This document shows positions 51,255 to 57,891 of a DNA stretch of 64,000 nucleotides, piece by piece (the stretch's first letter is position 1; each line of letters opens with the position of its first letter). Under the pieces are notes generated by a model. That model saw only the letters and a program-made list of their open reading frames with translations. It searched no databases and was not told the origin of the DNA. Origin of the DNA: DASYLJ01 sp964432595 (GTDB taxonomy: Bacteria; Desulfobacterota; Binatia; DP-6); NCBI GenBank assembly GCA_964432595.1, contig CAYSOF010000015.1, positions 62,001 through 126,000 on the forward strand. Reading direction: 5' to 3'. Position numbers and translations under genes: made by a program.

Positions 51255-51435
51255 AGAGCGCGAGGTCCTGCTCCAGAACATCGAAGAGCACAAGCGCGAG
51301 CTCCGCATGGCGGTCGACGACCTCCGCGAAGCCGCGCTCGCCTGGACCGATCCGCGGGACATGATCCGCGAGCGGCCGGGCGCCTGGATACTCGGCGGGG
51401 TGGCATTCGGCCTCTGGCTCGGCTGGCGGCGCTGA
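51241..51435 (+). CDS. DUF3618-like small membrane protein
   Basis: 64 residues. A charged helical N-terminus (EEHKRELRMAVDDLREAA) followed by a short glycine-rich helix (GAWILGGVAFGLWLGWRR) ending in a basic GWRR cap, like DUF3618 members. Start overlaps the DUF1469 gene. Confidence 0.72.
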   Translation: MEQPEEREVLLQNIEEHKRELRMAVDDLREAALAWTDPRDMIRERPGAWILGGVAFGLWLGWRR

Positions 51436-51468
51436 CCCCTCGCACCGATTTCGAAGGAGGCACGATTC

Positions 51469-51660
51469 ATGACGACCGACATGGGCGGCGCGGTGAACGC
51501 GATCGCCGAACAGGCTGGAGAGCGCTACGAGCAGGTCCGGGGAGAGCTCGGCGACGTCGATCGACGCGTGCGCGAAGTCATCGACCAGTATCCCTTGGCG
51601 TCGTTCCTCGGCGCGGTGGTGGTCGGCTACCTCTTCGCTCGCGTCACGAGCCGGAGCTAG
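51469..51660 (+). CDS. DUF883/ElaB-like small membrane protein
   Basis: 63 residues. Long amphipathic helix (QAGERYEQVRGELGDVDRRV) followed by a C-terminal membrane helix (FLGAVVVGYLFARVTSRS). Resembles ribosome/stress-associated ElaB/YgaM proteins (DUF883). AAGGAGG upstream. Confidence 0.75.
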   Translation: MTTDMGGAVNAIAEQAGERYEQVRGELGDVDRRVREVIDQYPLASFLGAVVVGYLFARVTSRS

Positions 51661-51669
51661 GAGGCGCCG

Positions 51670-51981
51670 ATGCCGCAGAACGAAGGCACGACCCGCACCC
51701 GACGTCCGAACCGGCCTCGCGTCGCCGAGCCGTTCCGGCAGCAGCTGCAGAGCGTCGAGCAGAGCTCCGGCGAGCTGCTCGAGCTACTGCGCGAGAACCT
51801 GGACCGGCGTCCCTATGCGACGCTGGGCGCCGGTCTCGCCGCCGGCTTCATCCTCGGCGGCGGGCTGACCCTGCGCCTCACCACGTCGCTGGCGGCGGTC
51901 GCCGGGCGCATGGCCATGGCCAACGTAGTCTCGAACGCGCTGCGCGGCCTCCAGCCCACCACGGAAAGGACGGACGCATGA
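51670..51981 (+). CDS. Small glycine-zipper membrane protein
   Basis: 103 residues. A soluble helical part ending in LLELLRENLDRRPYA, then a hydrophobic glycine-zipper segment (LGAGLAAGFILGGGLTLRL), like its two neighbours. No family name given. Ends in an ATGA overlap with the YtxH gene. Confidence 0.72.
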   Translation: MPQNEGTTRTRRPNRPRVAEPFRQQLQSVEQSSGELLELLRENLDRRPYATLGAGLAAGFILGGGLTLRLTTSLAAVAGRMAMANVVSNALRGLQPTTERTDA

Positions 51982-52259
51982 CGACCAAGGAATTCACCAA
52001 TCGACTTCCCGATACCGAGGACATCCTCGGCTACCTCGGGCTCACCACCGCCAGCCGGCGCTCGAACGACGCGTTCGCCGCCACGGCCGGCGCATTCACG
52101 CTCGGCCTGGTGGTCGGCGCCGCGGTCGCCCTGCTGTACGCGCCGCGGAGCGGCCAGGAGACCCGGCGCGACGTCGGCGAACGCCTGACGAGCGTGAAGG
52201 ATCGGGTGACGGAGGCGATGAGCCCCGCCACGGACACCGCACGGACCGCGGCGTCCTGA
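51978..52259 (+). CDS. YtxH-family protein
   Basis: 93 residues. TM helix GLVVGAAVALLYAPRSGQET with RRDVGERL is the YtxH signature (general-stress-induced in Bacilli); a helical tail follows. Start ATG is inside the preceding gene's TGA (ATGA). Confidence 0.88.
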   Translation: MTTKEFTNRLPDTEDILGYLGLTTASRRSNDAFAATAGAFTLGLVVGAAVALLYAPRSGQETRRDVGERLTSVKDRVTEAMSPATDTARTAAS

Positions 52260-52269
52260 AAGGAGACCC

Positions 52270-52734
52270 ATGGCATCACGAATCGAAAAGTCGATCGACG
52301 TCGACGTCCCCGTGACGACGGCCTACAACCAGTGGACGCAGTTCGAGGACTTCCCGCGCTTCATGGACGGCGTCAAGGAAGTCCGTCAGCTCGACGACAA
52401 GCGCCTGTTCTGGCGTGCCGAGATCGGCGGCGTCGAGAAGACGTGGGAGGCCGAGATCACCGAGCAGCGTCCCGACGAGCGCGTCGCGTGGACGAACCGC
52501 ACCGGTGCGACGAACTGCGGCGTCGTGACGTTCCATCGCCTGAGCCCGGACACGACCCGGATCATGCTGCAGATGGACTACGACCCCGAAGGGCTCGTCG
52601 AGAACGTCGGCGACTTCATCGGCATCGCCAGCTCCCGCATCTCGGGCGACCTGGACCGCTTCAAGCAGTTCATCGAGTCGCGCGGCCGGGAGACGGGCGC
52701 GTGGCGCGGCGAGGTCGAGCGGCCCCGTCCCTGA
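52270..52734 (+). CDS. SRPBCC / polyketide-cyclase-like protein
   Basis: 154 residues. VDVDVPVTTAYNQWTQFEDFPRFMDGVKEV and a C-terminal helix (FIGIASSRISGDLDRFKQFI) are typical of the cyclase/dehydrase START-like fold that binds hydrophobic ligands. It is often found in the same clusters as YtxH and CsbD. Ligand unknown. Confidence 0.9.
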   Translation: MASRIEKSIDVDVPVTTAYNQWTQFEDFPRFMDGVKEVRQLDDKRLFWRAEIGGVEKTWEAEITEQRPDERVAWTNRTGATNCGVVTFHRLSPDTTRIMLQMDYDPEGLVENVGDFIGIASSRISGDLDRFKQFIESRGRETGAWRGEVERPRP

Positions 52735-52818
52735 CGGAAGTCTACACTTTACACGTGACACGTCGCGGCCGGCGTCGAGAGTACCCCGAATTTCCTGGGC
52801 TCGCGCTCCGCCGGCCGG

Positions 52819-52834
52819 CGGCACCGTTTCTGCA
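52819..52834 (+). promoter_or_regulatory. Candidate sigma-54 promoter for csbD-like gene (site D)
   Basis: CGGCACCGTTTCTGCA: exact GG-N10-GC with GGCAC and TGCA. Inferred start about 52845, then AGGAGG (52859-52864) and ATG 52869. Confidence 0.62.
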
Positions 52835-52868
52835 CTACGGACCGCAGTACCGAACGACAGGAGGTTGC

Positions 52869-53066
52869 ATGAACACGGATACGCTCAAGGGTCAGTGGCA
52901 GCAGCTCAAAGGCAACGTGCGCAAGCAGTGGGGAAAGCTCACCGACGACGACCTGGACGTGATCCAGGGCGACGCTGAGATCCTCGCCGGCAAGGTGCAG
53001 GAGCGCTACGGACGATCGAAGGAAGAGGTCCGCAGCGAGGTCGATCGCTGGCTCGAGACGCAGTGA
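52869..53066 (+). CDS. CsbD-family stress protein
   Basis: 65 residues. LKGQWQQLKGNVRKQWGKLT and YGRSKEEVRSEVDRW are the CsbD signature of a small helical protein induced in general stress responses. AGGAGG precedes ATG 52869, and a sigma-54-like site lies just upstream. Confidence 0.93.
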   Translation: MNTDTLKGQWQQLKGNVRKQWGKLTDDDLDVIQGDAEILAGKVQERYGRSKEEVRSEVDRWLETQ

Positions 53067-53077
53067 GGAGGTGCATC

Positions 53078-53470
53078 ATGCGTCGGCACATCGCTACGTC
53101 CTTGCTGTCGGTCGCGGCGCCGCTGGCGCTGGTCACCATGCTCTCCGCCTGTGACCGCGAGCGCGACGTGAGCACCGCGGACAACACGGCGGTCAACGAG
53201 CGCGACCGCGATGGCGACATGGCGACCGCGACCGATCAGTCGGAGTCGCCGGCGGACCGCGAGACGACCCGCCGCATTCGCGCGATCATCGTCGCGGACG
53301 ACGGTCTCTCGTCGAACGCCAAGAACGTCAAGATCGTCACCAACGACGGCACGGTCACGCTTCGCGGACCGGTCGAGAACGAGCAGGAGCGCACCCGCGT
53401 CGCGGCCGCCGCCCAACAGGTGGCAGGCAACGGCAAGGTGCAGAACCAGCTCGAGGTCGCCGGTCGCTGA
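53078..53470 (+). CDS. BON-domain lipoprotein
   Basis: 130 residues from ATG 53078 (GAGGAGG). Lipobox LSAC (Cys24) after a hydrophobic stretch, an acidic/Asn-rich spacer (DRERDVSTADNT), and one BON domain (KNVKIVTNDGTVTLRGPVEN). Likely anchored to the outer membrane, a relative of OsmY/DolP-like proteins. Confidence 0.88.
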   Translation: MRRHIATSLLSVAAPLALVTMLSACDRERDVSTADNTAVNERDRDGDMATATDQSESPADRETTRRIRAIIVADDGLSSNAKNVKIVTNDGTVTLRGPVENEQERTRVAAAAQQVAGNGKVQNQLEVAGR

Positions 53471-53489
53471 CCGGCGGGGAGGAGAACTC

Positions 53490-54020
53490 ATGGCATCCAA
53501 GTCCGTCTTCTGCATCGCGAAGTCCGATCTGCAGGCCGAGTCCATCGTGATGGATCTCAAGTCTGCCGGCTTCGCCAACAACGACATCTCGGTCCTGTTC
53601 CCGGACAAGACCGGCACGCGCGACTTCGCGCACGAGCAGAACACCAAAGCGCCCGAGGGTGCGGCGGCCGGTGCGGGCACCGGCGGCGTCATCGGCGGCG
53701 CGCTCGGGTGGCTCGCGGGCATCGGCGCCCTCGCCATCCCGGGGCTGGGCCCATTCATCGCGGCCGGTCCCATCATGGCGGCGCTCAGCGGCGCGGCCGT
53801 CGGCGCCGGCGTCGGCGGCCTCACCGGCGCGCTGGTGGGTGCCGGCATTCCGGAGTACGAAGCCAAGCGGTACGAAGGCAAGATCCGCAGTGGCAACATC
53901 CTGATCTCCGTCCATGCCGACGACGCCACGCAGCGGCGACGCGCCAAGGACATCTTCGAGCGCGCCGGCGCCGAGGACATCTCCGACACCGGCGAGGCGC
54001 GAGCCGACGTCTCCGCCTGA
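53490..54020 (+). CDS. DUF1269-like general stress / glycine-zipper protein
   Basis: 176 residues from ATG 53490 (GGAGGAG). An N-terminal SVFCIAKSDLQAESIVMDL (regulatory/ACT-like beta-alpha) unit, a glycine-rich membrane hairpin (GAGTGGVIGGALGWLAGIGA and GAAVGAGVGGLTGALVGAGI), then ISVHADDATQRRRAKDIFERAGAEDI. Pattern as in general stress proteins of the DUF1269/YflT type. 107 bases overlap the hybrid-kinase frame if that starts at 53914. Confidence 0.88.
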   Translation: MASKSVFCIAKSDLQAESIVMDLKSAGFANNDISVLFPDKTGTRDFAHEQNTKAPEGAAAGAGTGGVIGGALGWLAGIGALAIPGLGPFIAAGPIMAALSGAAVGAGVGGLTGALVGAGIPEYEAKRYEGKIRSGNILISVHADDATQRRRAKDIFERAGAEDISDTGEARADVSA

Positions 54021-55974
54021 CCCCGAGCCCTCCGACGCGCGCCGGACGCCGTACGCGTCCGGCGCGTCGTCCTGGCCCGGCTACGCCATCGCATTGGTCG
54101 GCGTCGCCGCGGTCGTCGGCGGTCGTCTGCTCGCCGCGCCCTGGCTCGGCGACAGCATGCCGCTCACCATGCTCCTCGTGGTCGTCGCCGCGGCGGCCAC
54201 CGTCGGGGGCATGGCTCCCGGGTTCCTGGCCGCGTCGATCGGCCTGGTCGCCTCCGCCTACTTCGTGCTCCCGCCGCCGGTCTCCGCCGCGTGGGACACC
54301 CGGCAGGCGATCGGCACGTCCGGCTATGCCGCCGCGACGATCGCCATCACCCTGCTGGCGCATCACCTGCGCCGCATCCGCGCCGCCGCCGATGCGACGA
54401 TGGCGCGCCTGCGGGAGGAGCACGATCTGCTCCGCCGCAGCGAGGATCGCCTCGCCCTGGCGCTCGAGGTCGGCGACATCGCGATCTGGGAGCACGATCT
54501 GGTCCGCGACGCGCTCACGTGGTCCGATCGCCACTACCACTTGCTCGGGCTCGACCCGACGACGTCGCCGGCCACCTACGAGCTGTGGCGCGACACGCTC
54601 CATCCCGACGACCGCGACCGTATGGAGCGCCTCTATCGCCGGGCGCAGGTCGACGGTCCGCTGGTGGCCGACTATCGGATCGTGCGGCCCGACGGGACGG
54701 TCCGCTGGCTCGCGTGCTGCGGCCAGGTGATGTTCGACGACGAGGGCCGGCCGCTGCGCTCGCTCGGCGCGATCGTCGACGTCACGCCGCGCGTGGAGTC
54801 CGACGAAGCGCTCCGCGAGGCCGACCGCCGCAAGAACGACTTCCTGGCGATGCTGGCGCACGAGCTGCGCAATCCGCTCGGCCCGATCCGCAATGCCGCC
54901 GCGCTCTTCGAAGCGCTGGCGCCGGGCGACGCGCGCGTCAGCCAGGCGCGCGCCATGATCGAGCGGCAGACGACGCACATGGCGCGGCTGGTGGACGACC
55001 TGCTCGACGTCGCCCGCATCACGACGGGCGCCGTGCAGCTCCACGGCCGCCTCGTCGAGCTGGACGAGCTCGTCGACGATGCCGTCCAGCAAATGCGACC
55101 CGTCGCCGAGGCCCGCGGCGTGACGCTCGCGGTGTCGACCGCGCTCGGGCCGATCGCGCTCGCGGTCGACGCCGGACGCATCGTGCAGGCGCTCGCGAAC
55201 GTCATCGGCAACGCCTGCAAGTTCACGCCGAGCGGCGGCCACGTGAGCGTCACCACCGCGCAGGTCGACGATGACGCCGTGATCCGGGTCCGCGACGACG
55301 GCGTGGGCATTCCCGCCGATCTGCTCCCGCGGATCTTCGACCTGTTCGTGCAGGGGCCCGTGGCGCTCGATCGCTCGCTGGGCGGGCTCGGCATCGGGCT
55401 GACGCTGGCGCGTCGCATGGTCGAGCTGCACGGGGGCACGATCACCGCGAGCAGCGCGGGTCCGGACCACGGGAGCGAGTTCGTGCTCACGCTGCCGGTG
55501 GTCCCGCATTCGTCTCGCCGCGCGCCCGCACCGGGCAGCGCGCCGGCGACGAAGAACGTCGACGTGCTGATCGTCGAGGACAACCCGGACGCGGCGGAGA
55601 GCTTCCGGATGCTCCTCGAGCTCGACGGGCACACCGTACGCACCGCGGGAACCGGCCGCGAGGCGCTCGCCGCCATGGACGAACGCGGCGCCACCGTCGC
55701 ATTCGTGGACATCGGCTTGCCGGAGATCGACGGCTTCGAGGTCGCGCGCCGCTTGCGGGCGCATCCCCACGGTCAGACGATGGTGCTCGTCGCCCTGTCG
55801 GGCTACGGCACCGAGGAGGACCGCCGGGAGGGCGCCGCCGCCGGCTTCGATCACTATTTCACGAAGCCGGTCGACGTCGCGGACGTCCGCCGGCTCCTCC
55901 AGGGCCTCGCCGGCGAGAGCGGCCGTATCCTGGCGGTCGTGCGGGACATTTCGTCCAAGACCCCGCATCGTTGA
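53914..55974 (+). CDS. Hybrid sensor histidine kinase / receiver (DUF4118, PAS)
   Basis: 686 residues if ATG 53914 is used. About four membrane helices (50-150, DUF4118-like, KdpD family), a PAS/PAC domain (about 180-295), HisKA with LAHELRNPLGP (H-box), HATPase with N-box NVIGNACKFTP, G1 DDGVGIP and G2 GGLGIGL, and a C-terminal receiver (acceptor in FVDIGLPEIDG, Lys in FTKPVD). All catalytic boxes intact. It may be the kinase for the island's receivers. The start is uncertain because this one overlaps the preceding gene by 107 bases and the first 50 residues are low-complexity. Confidence 0.9.
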   Translation: MPTTPRSGDAPRTSSSAPAPRTSPTPARREPTSPPDPEPSDARRTPYASGASSWPGYAIALVGVAAVVGGRLLAAPWLGDSMPLTMLLVVVAAAATVGGMAPGFLAASIGLVASAYFVLPPPVSAAWDTRQAIGTSGYAAATIAITLLAHHLRRIRAAADATMARLREEHDLLRRSEDRLALALEVGDIAIWEHDLVRDALTWSDRHYHLLGLDPTTSPATYELWRDTLHPDDRDRMERLYRRAQVDGPLVADYRIVRPDGTVRWLACCGQVMFDDEGRPLRSLGAIVDVTPRVESDEALREADRRKNDFLAMLAHELRNPLGPIRNAAALFEALAPGDARVSQARAMIERQTTHMARLVDDLLDVARITTGAVQLHGRLVELDELVDDAVQQMRPVAEARGVTLAVSTALGPIALAVDAGRIVQALANVIGNACKFTPSGGHVSVTTAQVDDDAVIRVRDDGVGIPADLLPRIFDLFVQGPVALDRSLGGLGIGLTLARRMVELHGGTITASSAGPDHGSEFVLTLPVVPHSSRRAPAPGSAPATKNVDVLIVEDNPDAAESFRMLLELDGHTVRTAGTGREALAAMDERGATVAFVDIGLPEIDGFEVARRLRAHPHGQTMVLVALSGYGTEEDRREGAAAGFDHYFTKPVDVADVRRLLQGLAGESGRILAVVRDISSKTPHR

Positions 55975-56062
55975 GAGGCCCCGCGGAGACGCACCCGCGC
56001 GAGGTTTCTACAATCGCCACGGCGCGCCATGGCGGGATGCCCATGCGATGGCCAGGCGGCGA

Positions 56063-56078
56063 TGGCACGCATTTCGCT
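56063..56078 (+). promoter_or_regulatory. Candidate sigma-54 promoter (site E)
   Basis: TGGCACGCATTTCGCT: the -24 half matches the consensus completely, with exact GG-N10-GC spacing. Inferred start about 56089, 2 bases before ATG 56091, which would give an almost leaderless mRNA, or else the true start codon is ATG 56148. Confidence 0.5.
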
Positions 56079-56090
56079 CCCTGCGGGGGC

Positions 56091-56273
56091 ATGTCGAGCC
56101 AGCGAAAGAAGAAGGACGGGAAGGACCCGAGCAAGAAGCGACAGCGCATGCGAGACGACGAGGCGCGCCGTCACGCGGCCGCGACGCCCGATCGCCCGCA
56201 GCGCGACGAGGTCGACAAGATCACCTACAAGCGCGGCTCCGCCGGGGATCGGACGCGCGTCGGTGCGTCATGA
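56091..56273 (+). CDS. Small basic hypothetical protein
   Basis: 60 residues, Lys/Arg-rich: SSQRKKKDGKDPSKKRQRMR, then RDEVDKITYKRGSAGDRTR. No fold assigned; possibly nucleic-acid-binding and disordered. Its TGA is overlapped by the ATG of the next receiver gene (ATGA), which supports it as a real coupled gene. Alternative start ATG 56148 gives 41 residues. Confidence 0.55.
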   Translation: MSSQRKKKDGKDPSKKRQRMRDDEARRHAAATPDRPQRDEVDKITYKRGSAGDRTRVGAS

Positions 56274-56659
56274 CGGGCGGGCGCGGACATCGGCATCGCA
56301 TCCTGCTCGTCGAAGACCACGACGAGCTGCGGCGGGCCGTGGCCGAGCTGCTCGAGCTCGAGGGCTACGAGACCGTCTGCGCCGGCGACGGGAACGAAGC
56401 GCTGAAGGCGCTGCGCGACGGCCCCCCGCCCTGCGTCGTCCTGCTCGACCTGCACCTGCCGGGACTGTCCGGTCAGGAGTTCCGAGCGCGCCAGCTCCTC
56501 GATCGGCAGCTCGCGGGCGTGCCGGTCGTCGCCCTGTCGGGCCACGGCGGCATCGCGCAGCAGGCGGCCGCCATGCACATGGACGACTACCTCGAGAAGC
56601 CGATCGACCTGGACAAGCTGCTCGTCGTGCTTCGTCGCGTCTGCCGCCAGGCCGCGTGA
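56270..56659 (+). CDS. Stand-alone receiver-domain response regulator
   Basis: 129 residues. RHRILLVEDHDELRRAV, acceptor Asp60 (LLDLHLPGLSG), Ser/Thr after strand 4 (ALSGHGG) and Lys in LEKPID are all canonical. No output domain. Coupled to the small basic gene by a 4-base overlap. A third receiver in the island (with 45056 and the hybrid kinase). Confidence 0.93.
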   Translation: MTGGRGHRHRILLVEDHDELRRAVAELLELEGYETVCAGDGNEALKALRDGPPPCVVLLDLHLPGLSGQEFRARQLLDRQLAGVPVVALSGHGGIAQQAAAMHMDDYLEKPIDLDKLLVVLRRVCRQAA

Positions 56660-56690
56660 GGACGGGGGACGAGTCGACAGCGGCTGCCTG

Positions 56691-56706
56691 CGGCACGCGT
56701 TTCGCA
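56691..56706 (+). promoter_or_regulatory. Candidate sigma-54 promoter (site H)
   Basis: CGGCACGCGTTTCGCA: exact GG-N10-GC with the GGCACG core and only two departures from TGGCACGnnnnTTGCA. Inferred start about 56717, 2 bases before ATG 56719. Confidence 0.5.
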
Positions 56707-56718
56707 CCGTCGGCACAC

Positions 56719-56937
56719 ATGATGGACGCACGAAGCCGACATCGCCCGCCGGCGCCCAAAGGCGCACCGACACCCGAGTCGCACGGCGCACCTGCGCGCG
56801 AGTGGACGTCCGACAGCGTCGACGAGGAATGTGCGACGCTGGAGGCCGCCTGTCGCGACGCGCGGGCGCGCGGCGACGAGGCCGAGATTCGCCGCATCGA
56901 AGCGCGCCTCCGCCTGCTGCGCGACGAGACGCGCTAG
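56719..56937 (+). CDS. Small hypothetical protein
   Basis: 72 residues. Basic N-terminus (MMDARSRHRPPAPKG), then a helical acidic/basic region (DEECATLEAACRDARARGDE, then IRRIEARLRLL). No family recognised. A sigma-54-like site directly upstream suggests that it belongs to the same regulon. ATG 56722 is an equivalent start. Lower confidence than its neighbours. Confidence 0.5.
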   Translation: MMDARSRHRPPAPKGAPTPESHGAPAREWTSDSVDEECATLEAACRDARARGDEAEIRRIEARLRLLRDETR

Positions 56938-57020
56938 CGGCATTGCAAATCCGGTCTTCCGATCGGAGGGAACTACATCGCGTCGTGCCGCAGGCGCCCG
57001 TACTCGCTGCGCCGTCGCCT

Positions 57021-57036
57021 CGGCATCGATCGTGCA
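57021..57036 (+). promoter_or_regulatory. Candidate sigma-54 promoter for hemerythrin gene (site F)
   Basis: CGGCATCGATCGTGCA keeps GG-N10-GC with GGCA and TGCA, weaker than B and E. Inferred start about 57047, then GGGAGGTGA (57058-57066) and ATG 57071. Confidence 0.48.
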
Positions 57037-57070
57037 TCGCTGATGCGCACATGCCTTGGGAGGTGACCGC

Positions 57071-57544
57071 ATGAATGCAGTCGACGTACTGAAGAAGCAG
57101 CATCGTGAGGTGGAGAAGCTCTTCAAGCAGGCGCAGAAGACCGACGACGCGGGAGAGCGTCGCGAGCTGTGCGACACCATCGGCGCCAAGCTGAAGGTCC
57201 ACACCACGATCGAAGAAGAGATCTTCTACCCGGCGTTCAAGGAGGTCGGGACCAAGAAGGCCGAGGAGATGACCATGGAGGCGATCGAGGAGCACCACGT
57301 CGTCGACCTGGTTCTCGCCGAGCTGCCGCAGGTGGATCCCGAAGCCGACACGTTCGAAGCCAAGATCAAGGTGCTCAGCGAGCTCGTGGACCATCACGTC
57401 CAGGAAGAGCAGGACGAGATGTTCCCGATGGCCGAGAAGAAGCTCGGCGACGAGAAGCTGAAGGAGCTGGGCGAGCAGCTCACCGCCCGGACGGCGGAGC
57501 TCGAAGGCGAAGAAGAGGCTCCGCGCCGGCGCCGCTCGGCGTAA
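57071..57544 (+). CDS. Hemerythrin-like diiron protein
   Basis: 157 residues from ATG 57071 with GGGAGGTGA. Ligands His11, His44-x3-Glu48 (VHTTIEEEIFYPAF), His75/76 and the HHVQEEQDEMFP segment (His108/109, Glu113) form the four-helix diiron site. A C-terminal Arg-rich tail (APRRRRSA) follows. DNA-binding-hemerythrin-like; senses or stores O2/NO or iron. Followed by a 14-bp stem. Confidence 0.93.
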   Translation: MNAVDVLKKQHREVEKLFKQAQKTDDAGERRELCDTIGAKLKVHTTIEEEIFYPAFKEVGTKKAEEMTMEAIEEHHVVDLVLAELPQVDPEADTFEAKIKVLSELVDHHVQEEQDEMFPMAEKKLGDEKLKELGEQLTARTAELEGEEEAPRRRRSA

Positions 57545-57560
57545 CGCACGACGTTCGTCC

Positions 57561-57592
57561 GTCGCGTGGCCGTCGTCGGACGGCCACGCGAC
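57561..57592 (+). terminator. Hairpin after hemerythrin gene
   Basis: A perfect 14-bp stem (57561-57574 with 57579-57592) around a GTCG tetraloop starts 16 bases after the stop. No T-run follows. It lies just before the Shine-Dalgarno of the next small gene. Confidence 0.6.
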
Positions 57593-57613
57593 CTCGTACC
57601 CGGAGGAGATGCG

Positions 57614-57823
57614 ATGCCGAGGACCTCGAAATCGTCACAGCGCGGCAGCGGCAAGCGCGAGCTCGTCGCGAACGCCGCGGGCGAGTTCTTCGCCCGCCGC
57701 AGCGGCGACGGCCGATTCTCCGAGATGGACGAGCGCGGCCGCTCGTCGAGCGCCGACCGCCGTCGCAAGGCGACGGCCGCGTCGACACCCGGACGGGGCG
57801 ACAAGGGCGACCGCGAGCATTGA
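57614..57823 (+). CDS. Small conserved basic protein
   Basis: 69 residues behind GGAGGAG. Pattern GKRELVANAAGEFFARRSGDGRF, with MDERGRSSSADRRRKATA and GRGDKGDREH at the end, recalls short widespread proteins with a GRSLSADRR core and basic tail, of unknown function. Between the hemerythrin and treZ genes. Confidence 0.68.
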   Translation: MPRTSKSSQRGSGKRELVANAAGEFFARRSGDGRFSEMDERGRSSSADRRRKATAASTPGRGDKGDREH

Positions 57824-57891
57824 ATGCAGCGCGTGTCGGATTTACAGCCCCGGTCTGCAGTGCGCCACCCGATTCCGACGGCCGCCCGCTG

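Noticed and set aside
51440..51468. GGCACGATTC just upstream of the DUF883-like gene as a sigma-54 site
   Set aside because: The -12 GC is missing at the required distance; the GGAGG part is simply the Shine-Dalgarno.
56802..57074. Open frame overlapping the small hypothetical gene
   Set aside because: Arg-rich out-of-frame reading that ends within the hemerythrin start; no supporting ribosome site.
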